A stretch of 64,000 nt of DNA from assembly GCF_030372105.1 (NCBI RefSeq), contig NZ_JAUDBQ010000005.1, positions 62,001 through 126,000 on the forward strand, in the 5' to 3' direction. Source of the stretch: Cellulomonas cellasea. Lineage in GTDB: Bacteria > Actinomycetota > Actinomycetes > Actinomycetales > Cellulomonadaceae. The notes under the pieces are model-generated. The model was not told the origin of the DNA, made no database searches, and worked only from the letters and a program-made list of their open reading frames with translations. A program made the position numbers and the translations under genes. Below, piece after piece: positions 56,316-64,000 of the stretch. Position 1 is the first letter of the stretch. Each line of letters starts with the position of its first letter.

Positions 56316-58727
56316 ATGACCAGCGCGCCTCAGCACGACCCCGCCACGCATGCCTCCGACGCCCGGCGTCACTCGGACACGGTGGAGCACGCCGCCGCGA
56401 CCCCGGATCAGGAGCAGCCCTTCGCGGAGCTGGGCCTCAAGCCCGACGAGTACCAGCGGATCCGCGACATCCTGGGCCGGCGCCCCACGGCCGCCGAGCT
56501 GGCGATGTACTCGGTGATGTGGTCCGAGCACTGCTCGTACAAGTCGTCCAAGGTGCATCTGTCGCAGTTCGGCGAGAAGACGACGCCGGAGATGAAGAAG
56601 CACCTGCTGGTGGGCATCGGCGAGAACGCGGGCGTCGTGGACATCGGCGACGGCTGGGCTGTGACGTTCAAGGTCGAGTCGCACAACCACCCGTCGTATG
56701 TCGAGCCGTACCAGGGCGCGGCGACGGGTGTCGGCGGCATCGTCCGCGACATCATCTCGATGGGCGCGCGCCCGGTGGCGGTCATGGACCAGCTGCGGTT
56801 CGGCGCGATCGACCACCCGGACACGGCGCGCGTGGTGCACGGCGTGGTGGCGGGCGTGGGCGGCTACGGCAACTCCCTGGGCCTGCCGAACATCGGCGGC
56901 GAGCTCGTGTTCGACGCCTGCTACCAGGGCAACCCGCTGGTCAACGCGCTGTGCGTGGGCGTGCTGCGCCACGAGGACATCCACCTGGCGAACGCGTCGG
57001 GCACAGGCAACAAGGTCGTCCTGTTCGGGGCCCGCACGGGCGGCGACGGCATCGGCGGCGCGTCGATCCTCGCAAGCGAGACATTCGACGACGAGAAGCC
57101 CTCGAAGCGCCCGTCGGTGCAGGTGGGCGACCCGTTCATGGAGAAGGTGCTCATCGAGTGCTGCCTCGAGCTGTACGCCGCGCGCGTCGTCGAGGGCATC
57201 CAGGACCTGGGCGCCGCGGGCATCTCCTGCGCGACGAGCGAGCTGGCGTCCAACGGTGACGGCGGCATGCACGTCGACTTGGAGAACGTGCTGCTGCGCG
57301 ACCCGACCCTGACGGCCGGCGAGATCCTCATGTCGGAGTCGCAGGAGCGCATGATGGCGGTCGTCACGCCGGAGAAGCTCGACGAGTTCCTGGCCATCAC
57401 CAGCAAGTGGGACGTCGAGACGGCCATCATCGGCGAGGTCACCGGCACGGGCCGCCTGACCATCGACCACGACGGCGAGCGCATCGTGGATGTGGACCCC
57501 AAGACGGTGGCGCACGACGGCCCCGTCTACCACCGCCCGTTCGCCCGCCCGTCCTGGCAGGACGCGCTGAACGCCGACTCGATCAGCGGTGACGCGGCCG
57601 ACCGCGTCGCCCGCCCGAGCACCCCCGAGGAGCTGCGCGCCACGCTGCTGAGCCTGCTCGGCTCCCCGAACCTGGCCTCTCCGGCGTGGGTGACGGACCA
57701 GTACGACAGGTTCGTGCAGGGCAACACGGCGCTGGCCCAGCCCGACGACGCCGGTGTGATCCGGGTCGACGAGGAGACGGGGCTGGGCGTGGCGCTCGCC
57801 ACCGACGCGAACGGCCGCCACACCAAGCTCGACCCGTACACCGGCGCGCAGCTCGCGCTCGCGGAGGCGTACCGGAACGTCGCGACGACGGGCGCCCGCC
57901 CGCTCGCGGTGACCGACTGCTTGAACTTCGGCAGCCCCGAGGACCCGGACGCCATGTGGCAGCTCGTCGAGGCCATCCGCGGCCTCGCGGACGGCTGCCA
58001 GGTGCTGGGCGTCCCGGTCACCGGCGGCAACGTCAGCCTGTACAACGGCACCGGCGAGCCGGGCAAGATCGACTCGTCGATCCACCCGACGCCCGTCGTC
58101 GGCGTGCTCGGCGTGCTGGACGACGTGGCCGACGCGACCCCGTCGGGATGGACCACCGCTGGCCAGGCCGTCTACCTGCTGGGCACGACGCGTGACGAGC
58201 TGGACGGCTCGGCGTGGGCCGATGTCGCGCACCAGCACCTGGGCGGCCTGCCGCCGAAGGTGGACCTGGAGGCCGAGCGCCGCCTGGCCGAGGTGCTGGC
58301 GCACGCGAGCCGGGACGACCTGGTCGACGCCGCGCACGACCTCTCCGAGGGCGGCCTCGCGCTGGCGCTCGTCGAGTCGAGCCTGCGGTTCGGCGTGGGC
58401 GTCCAGGTGAGCCTCGCCGGGCTGTGCGAGCGGGACGGGGTGACGCCGTTCGCGGCGCTCTTCTCCGAGTCCGGCGCCCGCGCCCTGGTGGCGGTGCCGC
58501 GCAGCGAGGAGGTCCGGTTCACGGATCTGTGCACTGCGCGCGGCGTCCCGGCGCTGCGCCTGGGGATCACCGCCGAGACGTGCGCCGCGGGCGCGGGGGC
58601 CACGGCGGCCGCGCACGACGACCAGCACGCCCACGTGCCGGCCGTCGAGGTGGAGGGGCTGTTCACGCTGCCCCTCGACGAGGCCCGGACGATCTCCGCC
58701 CAGACTCTCCCCGCATACTTCGGGTGA
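56316..58727 (+). CDS. purL: Phosphoribosylformylglycinamidine synthase subunit PurL (small type)
   Basis: An 803-residue protein of the small PurL type that needs PurS and PurQ. Markers: [93 protein letters not shown] and [12 protein letters not shown]. It uses ATP and ammonia from PurQ to convert FGAR to FGAM. The gene stands alone, 40 kb from purSQ. A -10-like TAGCCT at 56248-56253 resembles the TACCCT in front of purS, so the two may be co-regulated. Confidence 0.96.
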   Translation: MTSAPQHDPATHASDARRHSDTVEHAAATPDQEQPFAELGLKPDEYQRIRDILGRRPTAAELAMYSVMWSEHCSYKSSKVHLSQFGEKTTPEMKKHLLVGIGENAGVVDIGDGWAVTFKVESHNHPSYVEPYQGAATGVGGIVRDIISMGARPVAVMDQLRFGAIDHPDTARVVHGVVAGVGGYGNSLGLPNIGGELVFDACYQGNPLVNALCVGVLRHEDIHLANASGTGNKVVLFGARTGGDGIGGASILASETFDDEKPSKRPSVQVGDPFMEKVLIECCLELYAARVVEGIQDLGAAGISCATSELASNGDGGMHVDLENVLLRDPTLTAGEILMSESQERMMAVVTPEKLDEFLAITSKWDVETAIIGEVTGTGRLTIDHDGERIVDVDPKTVAHDGPVYHRPFARPSWQDALNADSISGDAADRVARPSTPEELRATLLSLLGSPNLASPAWVTDQYDRFVQGNTALAQPDDAGVIRVDEETGLGVALATDANGRHTKLDPYTGAQLALAEAYRNVATTGARPLAVTDCLNFGSPEDPDAMWQLVEAIRGLADGCQVLGVPVTGGNVSLYNGTGEPGKIDSSIHPTPVVGVLGVLDDVADATPSGWTTAGQAVYLLGTTRDELDGSAWADVAHQHLGGLPPKVDLEAERRLAEVLAHASRDDLVDAAHDLSEGGLALALVESSLRFGVGVQVSLAGLCERDGVTPFAALFSESGARALVAVPRSEEVRFTDLCTARGVPALRLGITAETCAAGAGATAAAHDDQHAHVPAVEVEGLFTLPLDEARTISAQTLPAYFG

Positions 58728-58815
58728 TCCAGCCGGGCACGAGAGGCCCGCTGGCGCTGTGGATGCGACGCTCAGAGGGCGGACGTCCCAGGCGGGTGCG
58801 GGTCATGAGCCCTAA

Positions 58816-60207
<1,392 letters not shown>

Positions 60208-60231
60208 CCCGCACACCTCCACTGCCCTCGG

Positions 60232-60265
60232 AGCCCCCGCCTCGACCTCCTGGTCGGCGGGGGCT
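60232..60265. terminator. Terminator after gdhA
   Basis: AGCCCCCGCC (60232-60241) pairs with GGCGGGGGCT (60256-60265); above a 2-base bulge GACC pairs with GGTC around TCCT. It is followed by TCGTCGTTCG. It lies 24 bases after the gdhA stop. Confidence 0.85.
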
Positions 60266-60310
60266 TCGTCGTTCGTGGGCCGCACCGCGCTCCGAATCGT
60301 TTAGGGCGGA

Positions 60311-60325
60311 ACAGAAAGCGCTCAC
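60311..60325. promoter_or_regulatory. Possible LacI-type (CebR-like) half-conserved operator upstream of the cellulase
   Basis: AAGCGCTC (60316-60323), with the palindromic core AGCGCT at 60317-60322, lies about 100 bases upstream of the GH6 gene. Actinobacterial cellulase operators recognised by CebR contain GAGCGCTC within a larger palindrome; here only the core matches well, and the outer bases do not. Suggestive only. Confidence 0.25.
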
Positions 60326-60428
60326 CTTCTGGCGCTGGCGACGCTGACCGGGTTGTGTCGTCCCGACACTCGCGACCCCGTGCACATCGCCGTCACGTCG
60401 GTCGCGCCCCCGAACGATGGAGAGACGC

Positions 60429-61793
60429 ATGTCCCACCGCAGGAAGGCCGCAGCGCTGCTGAGTGCGAGCCTGCTCACCGTGACCGGCATCGGCCTGGTC
60501 TCGGCCACCGCGGCACAGGCCGCACCCGCCTGTCGCGTCGACTACGCGATCACCAACCAGTGGCCCACCGGCTTCGGCGCGAACGTGACGGTCACCAACC
60601 TCGGTGACCCGCTCACGTCCTGGACTGTCGACTGGACCTACGGCGCCGGGCAGAAGATCTCGCAACTCTGGAACGGCGCCCTCACTCAGAGCGGCGCGAA
60701 CGTCACCGTCACGAGCCTGCCGTGGAACGGCGCGGTCGCCACCGGCGCCCGCGCGAGCTTCGGGTTCAACGGTTCCTGGAGCGGGTCGAACCCGATCCCC
60801 AGCTCCTTCCGGGTCAACGGCACCACCTGCACCGGCACGGCGCCCACGTCGAATCCCACGACAGTGGCGCCCACCCCGACGGTCAGCCCCACCGTGACGC
60901 CCACCGTCACGCCGACGGTGACGCCCACCACCAATCCCACGACGCCGCCGCCCCAGACCGGCGACTTCTACGTCGACACCGACACCCAGGCGTACCGCGC
61001 CGCCGCAGCCGCGTCAGGGGACACCAAGACGCTGCTCAACAAGATCGCGCAGACGCCGCAGGCCTACTGGGTCGGCGACTGGGACGCCCCCGCCGACGCG
61101 CAGGCGGGTGTCCGTGACTACACCTCGCGGGCCGTGGCCGCCGGCAAGACGCCGGTGCTGGTCATCTACGCGATCCCGGGCCGCGACTGCGGCTCGCACT
61201 CGGGCGGCGGCGTCGCCGAGAGCGAGTACGCGCGGTGGATCGACACCGTCGCCGCGGGCATCCAGGGCAACCCGTGGGTCGTCCTGGAGCCGGACGCGCT
61301 CGCCCAGCTCGGGGACTGCAGCGGCCAGGGCGACCGCGTCGGGTACCTGAAGTACGCCGCGAAGGCCCTGACCCTCAAGGGCGCCCGCGTGTACCTCGAC
61401 GTCGGCCACTCGGGCTGGCTCGGCACTGCGGAGGCGGCGCGCCGCCTCAACCTGGTGGGCTTCGAGCACGCGGTGGGCTTCGCGCTCAACACCTCGAACT
61501 ACCAGACGACTGACGCCTCGCGGTCCTACGGCCAGACCATCTCCGGCCTGACGGGTGGCAAGACGTTCGTCATCGACACCTCGCGCAACGGCAACGGCTC
61601 CAATGGCGAGTGGTGCAACCCGCGTGGGCGCGCGCTCGGCGAGCGGCCGGCGCGCGTGGGCAGCGGCGCTCTCGACGCGCTGCTCTGGGTGAAGCTGCCC
61701 GGTGAGAGCGATGGCGCCTGCAACGGCGGCCCCGCCGCCGGTCAGTGGTGGCCGGAGATCGCGCTCGAGATGGCGCGCAACGCCCGCTGGTGA
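60429..61793 (+). CDS. Secreted GH6 cellulase with N-terminal CBM2
   Basis: A 454-residue enzyme. Signal peptide 1-31 (cut after AQA). CBM2 at about 35-136 with Cys35/Cys134 at its ends and surface tryptophans (NQWPTGFG, LWNGALTQ, LPWNGAV) for cellulose binding. Pro/Thr linker 137-178 with PTVTPTVTP repeats. GH6 domain 180-454 with the likely proton donor Asp289 in VVLEPDALAQLGDC and a loop Asp in IPGRDCGSHSGGG. The size fits an endoglucanase (CenA-like: CBM2, PT linker, GH6). GGAGAG precedes ATG 60429; ATG 60417 lacks one. Secreted; attacks beta-1,4-glucan. Confidence 0.93.
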   Translation: MSHRRKAAALLSASLLTVTGIGLVSATAAQAAPACRVDYAITNQWPTGFGANVTVTNLGDPLTSWTVDWTYGAGQKISQLWNGALTQSGANVTVTSLPWNGAVATGARASFGFNGSWSGSNPIPSSFRVNGTTCTGTAPTSNPTTVAPTPTVSPTVTPTVTPTVTPTTNPTTPPPQTGDFYVDTDTQAYRAAAAASGDTKTLLNKIAQTPQAYWVGDWDAPADAQAGVRDYTSRAVAAGKTPVLVIYAIPGRDCGSHSGGGVAESEYARWIDTVAAGIQGNPWVVLEPDALAQLGDCSGQGDRVGYLKYAAKALTLKGARVYLDVGHSGWLGTAEAARRLNLVGFEHAVGFALNTSNYQTTDASRSYGQTISGLTGGKTFVIDTSRNGNGSNGEWCNPRGRALGERPARVGSGALDALLWVKLPGESDGACNGGPAAGQWWPEIALEMARNARW

Positions 61794-61797
61794 TCGG

Positions 61798-61823
61798 GGG
61801 CGCCCGCCGATGAGCGGGCGCTC
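61798..61823. terminator. Terminator after the GH6 cellulase gene
   Basis: GCGCCCGC (61800-61807) pairs with GCGGGCGC (61814-61821) around CGATGA, and two outer pairs extend the stem. It begins five bases after the stop codon. Confidence 0.8.
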
Positions 61824-61830
61824 CTGACGG

Positions 61831-61915
61831 GCGTCGGTCGGCCTCTTCCCTGCGGATCAGGCCGGCCGACGCCTGTCGGCAGTCCCGCCGTGCCGTTGGC
61901 CGGCGGCACGGCGGG
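61831..61915 (-). terminator. Two hairpins ending the DoxX gene transcript
   Basis: CCCGCCGTGCCG (61884-61895) pairs with CGGCACGGCGGG (61904-61915) around an 8-base loop, directly abutting the DoxX stop on the minus strand. Further on, GCGTCGG-T-CGGCCT (61831-61844) pairs with AGGCCG-G-CCGACGC (61859-61872). Together with the cellulase hairpin they insulate the convergent genes. Confidence 0.75.
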
Positions 61916-62491
61916 TCAGCGGAGCCAGTGTTGGCGGCCCACCAGCGAGCCCCACCAGCGGCCCAGGCCCCAGGTGTCGCCCGCGTAGAGCACAGCGCAG
62001 ACGATCATCACGAGTGCGTAGATGACGTGGTAGTCGACGACCGGGTTGCTCGAGCCCTCCAGCGGCGGCCACTCGGCCGCCCACATGCACAGCATGAGGA
62101 TGGTGCCCGCCACGGCGGTGATCCGCAGCGCGACGCCGGCCATGAGCCCGATGCCGATGCCCAGCAGGGCCGCCATGAACAGCCAGTCGGTGAAGGTGCT
62201 CGCGATCGACCCGAAGAAGTCCGCGAACGGTCCCACCGCCGCGAACTTCATGAAGCCCTGGCTGGGCGTCCCGCCGTCGATCCAGGCCACCGATGGCGTG
62301 CCCCCCTCGACAGGCGCCCCGGTGCTGTAGTGCAGCCCGAACGTCTTGTCGAGGAACGCCCACAGGAAGATGAACCCCGTCGCGATCCGCAGGACGGCGA
62401 GCCAACGCCGCCCGGACCCTGATGTGACCACCCGGCTCTGGACCGACGTGGTGGAGCCCGCAGCGCCCGCCACGGGTGGTGTGCTGGCCAT
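61916..62491 (-). CDS. DoxX-family membrane protein
   Basis: A 191-residue protein with about four or five membrane helices: WLAVLRIATGFIFLWAFLDKTFGL is the DoxX signature helix, and a loop with GTPSVAWIDGGTPSQGFMKF is typical of actinobacterial members. Function of most is unclear; some act in thiosulfate or redox metabolism. ATG at 62491; longer frame upstream rejected. Confidence 0.85.
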   Translation of the reverse strand: MASTPPVAGAAGSTTSVQSRVVTSGSGRRWLAVLRIATGFIFLWAFLDKTFGLHYSTGAPVEGGTPSVAWIDGGTPSQGFMKFAAVGPFADFFGSIASTFTDWLFMAALLGIGIGLMAGVALRITAVAGTILMLCMWAAEWPPLEGSSNPVVDYHVIYALVMIVCAVLYAGDTWGLGRWWGSLVGRQHWLR

Positions 62492-62627
62492 GATGCGCCC
62501 CCTGATCGCTTGTGGAACCTGCGATTCCCCCAGTTTCCCCCCGTATCGGCCAGAGCGCGCCGCGCCAGCGGTCAGCGGCCCATGGCGCCCGGTGAGAGGG
62601 GCCGCCGCCCTCGGGCATGATCGAGCC

Positions 62628-63008
62628 ATGGGTGTGAGACGGCGGACCGATCCGGCGCTGGGGCGCGAGGCCGTGTGGCAGTGGCGCGACGCTGGTGGGG
62701 ACGTGCCGGTGGCGGTGCGCCGGATGGCCGTGCGGTTCACGCTTGAGGAGTTGGCGGACGTGGCTCCGGGGCGCTCGGTGGAGGTGCGGGTGCCGCCCGA
62801 CGGCGCCGTGCAGGCCATCGAGGGGCCACGCCACACGCGGGGCACCCCGCCGAACGTGGTGGAGACCGACGCGCAGACGTGGCTGGGGCTCGCGACCGGC
62901 GAGCTCGCGTGGGAGGACGCGGTCGCCGCGGGCAGGGTCTCGGCCTCGGGCGAGCGCGCGGACCTGGCGGCCTGGCTGCCGTTGCAGGCGACGCGCCGAC
63001 GCGGCTGA
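62628..63008 (+). CDS. Sterol-carrier-family (SCP2-like) small protein
   Basis: A 126-residue protein: DPALGREAVWQWRDAGGDVPVAVRRMAVRFTLEELAD, then VPPDGAVQAIEGPRHTRGTPPNVVETDAQTWLGLATGELAWEDAVAAGRV, matching the actinobacterial sterol carrier-like family. The hydrophobic groove may bind a lipid or thiol adduct; function unknown. CATGAT (62616-62621) six bases before the ATG and no ribosome site suggest a leaderless mRNA. Confidence 0.78.
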   Translation: MGVRRRTDPALGREAVWQWRDAGGDVPVAVRRMAVRFTLEELADVAPGRSVEVRVPPDGAVQAIEGPRHTRGTPPNVVETDAQTWLGLATGELAWEDAVAAGRVSASGERADLAAWLPLQATRRRG

Positions 63009-63053
63009 CCAGCGCGCCAGGTGGCCGGGGCATGTCGTCTCGATGACGTGCGG

Positions 63054-63069
63054 GTCACCGCTTGGTGAC
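63054..63069. promoter_or_regulatory. Small palindrome upstream of the secreted nuclease-like gene
   Basis: GTCACC (63054-63059) and GGTGAC (63064-63069) form a 6-bp dyad around GCTT, about 115 bases before the start codon at 63185. It may be a regulator site; the repeat spacing does not match a PhoP box. A TAGCGT at 63120-63125 may be a -10. Nothing else is seen in this 176-base gap. Confidence 0.35.
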
Positions 63070-63184
63070 GAGTTACCGACCAGTCCGTTCTGGGGTAGCG
63101 GTGGGCGATTCGCCGGGTTTAGCGTGCGAGCACGCCAGGTGCCACCCGCACCGACGGCATGGCTCGGCCAAGGAGGACCGTCCG

Positions 63185-64000
63185 ATGCTCACCCCACGGC
63201 GCCACACCAAGCGCCTTCTGCTCCCCGTCTCCACCCTCAGCGCCCTGGCCCTCGTGGTCGGGGCGCTTCCCGCGTCCGCCGATCCGGCGCCTGACGGCTC
63301 GACGGCCGCGTCCGCCGACGAGGCCGTCGCCGCCCTCGCCGCGACGCACACCATCGCCGAGGTCCAGGGAACCGGCGCCGCGTCGCCGCTCGTCGGCCAG
63401 GAGGTGACAGTCGAGGGCGTCGTCACCGCCGACCACCGCGCCTCGGGCTACCGCGGGCTGTACGTGCAGACGGCAGGCTCGGGCGGCGCGGAGGACGCGA
63501 CGCCAGGGGCCTCCGACGGCGTCTTCGTCTTCCTGCGCGCGGGCACGACCGACGCGGTGCTCGGCGACGCCGTGAGCGTCACCGGCACGGTCTCCGAGTA
63601 CTTCGGGCTCACCCAGATCGGCACGTCCACCGTCGGCGCCACCGTCGCCGTCGTCGGGGGCGACGCCACCCCGCCGCTGCCCACCGAGCTGCCCGCGACA
63701 CTGCTCGGCGCGGACCGCGAGCAGGCCGAGGGCATGCTCGTCGTCCCGCAGGGCGACTACCGGGTGACGTCCACCCACCAGCTCCTCAACTTCGGCACGG
63801 TGTGGCTCGCGGCGGGCGACGAGCTGCCCGTCAAGGCGACTGACGTGCTGCGTCCCGGCCCCGAGGCGCAGGCGCTCACCGCGCAGAACCTCGCCCGTCG
63901 GCTGTTGCTCGACGATGGCCGCAACGTCACCCTGAGCGACCCCACGGCCCAGCCGTACGCCACGCCCGAGGCGCCGGTCCGCAATGGCGCGGCCGTCGCC
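63185..64000 (+). CDS. Secreted ExeM/NucH-like nuclease, N-terminal part (runs off the right edge)
   Basis: The frame is open from ATG 63185 (AAGGAGG eight bases upstream) to the window end, 272 codons. A signal peptide (RRHTKRLLLPVSTLSALALVVGALPASA) is followed by TIAEVQGTGAASPLVGQEVTVEGVVTADHR and VFVFLRAGTTDAVLGDAVSVTGTVSEYFGLTQIG, the OB-fold domain of large extracellular ExeM/NucH nucleases. The catalytic endonuclease/exonuclease/phosphatase domain would lie beyond the window, so the assignment rests on the N-terminus only. Confidence 0.75.
   Translation, partial: MLTPRRHTKRLLLPVSTLSALALVVGALPASADPAPDGSTAASADEAVAALAATHTIAEVQGTGAASPLVGQEVTVEGVVTADHRASGYRGLYVQTAGSGGAEDATPGASDGVFVFLRAGTTDAVLGDAVSVTGTVSEYFGLTQIGTSTVGATVAVVGGDATPPLPTELPATLLGADREQAEGMLVVPQGDYRVTSTHQLLNFGTVWLAAGDELPVKATDVLRPGPEAQALTAQNLARRLLLDDGRNVTLSDPTAQPYATPEAPVRNGAAVA

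Noticed and set aside
56187-58634. 815-codon minus-strand ORF opposite purL
   Set aside because: Shadow ORF produced by high GC; purL on the plus strand is unmistakable and the antisense product has compositional bias only.
60870-60950. Tandem DNA repeats as a possible CRISPR or minisatellite
   Set aside because: They encode the Pro/Thr linker of the cellulase (PTVTP units); period and position fit a protein linker. No CRISPR array or cas gene was seen in the window.
63054-63077. PhoP box upstream of the secreted nuclease-like gene
   Set aside because: GTCACCG and GTTACCG recur 17 bases apart, not the 11-base period of Pho direct repeats; the simple dyad explains the similarity.

Overview
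The window is very GC-rich, uses many GTG starts, packs genes into operons with 4-base ATGA/GTGA overlaps, and shows several leaderless promoters. Together with SAM-IV and S-box riboswitches, a secreted CBM2-GH6 cellulase, a PurS/PurQ/small-PurL system and an F420-type luciferase-like protein, this points to an actinobacterium, most likely a cellulolytic member of the Micrococcales (Cellulomonas-like). This is an inference from gene content and style, not from a marker gene.

Layout. 1-1085: the start of a zinc-type quinone oxidoreductase gene, divergent from an HxlR regulator across a shared palindromic operator. 1082-9632 (minus strand): a peptide uptake and breakdown operon of binding lipoprotein, M14 carboxypeptidase, two permeases, S12 serine hydrolase, GbsR/MarR-type regulator and fused double ATPase. 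9874-14945: PaiB-like protein, two tandem YtcJ-type amidohydrolases, a zinc alcohol dehydrogenase, then a Nudix hydrolase. 14981-17752: a lipoprotein, then purS-purQ-double GNAT. The matching purL lies 40 kb away at 56316.

17775-29607 is a sulfur-metabolism island. It holds luciferase-like flavin monooxygenases (17775, 19350, 20564), a DUF1684 protein, a free-standing half of a monooxygenase (25295), DUF1737-rhodanese-metZ (minus strand) and a class V aminotransferase/desulfurase-like gene (28198). Control elements are unusually dense: two S-box (SAM-I) riboswitches, one SAM-IV riboswitch, and two short leader ORFs containing adjacent Cys codons. A third leader of the same type (48435-48506) sits 47 kb from the first peptide operon, in front of a second peptide-type ABC operon (48240-43224), which links that transporter to cysteine or sulfur supply. 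Embedded in the island are a three-gene operon around a minimal two-domain PEP-synthase-like phosphotransferase (22907-24958), a strong terminator and an initiator tRNA gene.

29626-34900: small genes, including a pentapeptide-repeat protein, an XRE/Fic toxin-antitoxin-like pair, an F420-type oxidoreductase, DUF1206, cupin and VOC proteins. 34977-41911: a lipid module of MaoC-like hydratase, FabG4-like reductase and thiolase (minus strand), divergent from a TetR regulator and an acyl-CoA oxidase. 42034-43172: UBP zinc finger and an APH-family phosphotransferase. 43224-48240: the second peptide ABC operon. 48572-56034: DUF2804, LysE exporter, DUF2599 lipoprotein, an ABC/FtsX export pair beside a divergent two-component system, and an EamA transporter. 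56316-64000: purL, gdhA, GH6 cellulase, DoxX, a sterol-carrier-like protein and the start of a secreted nuclease-like gene.
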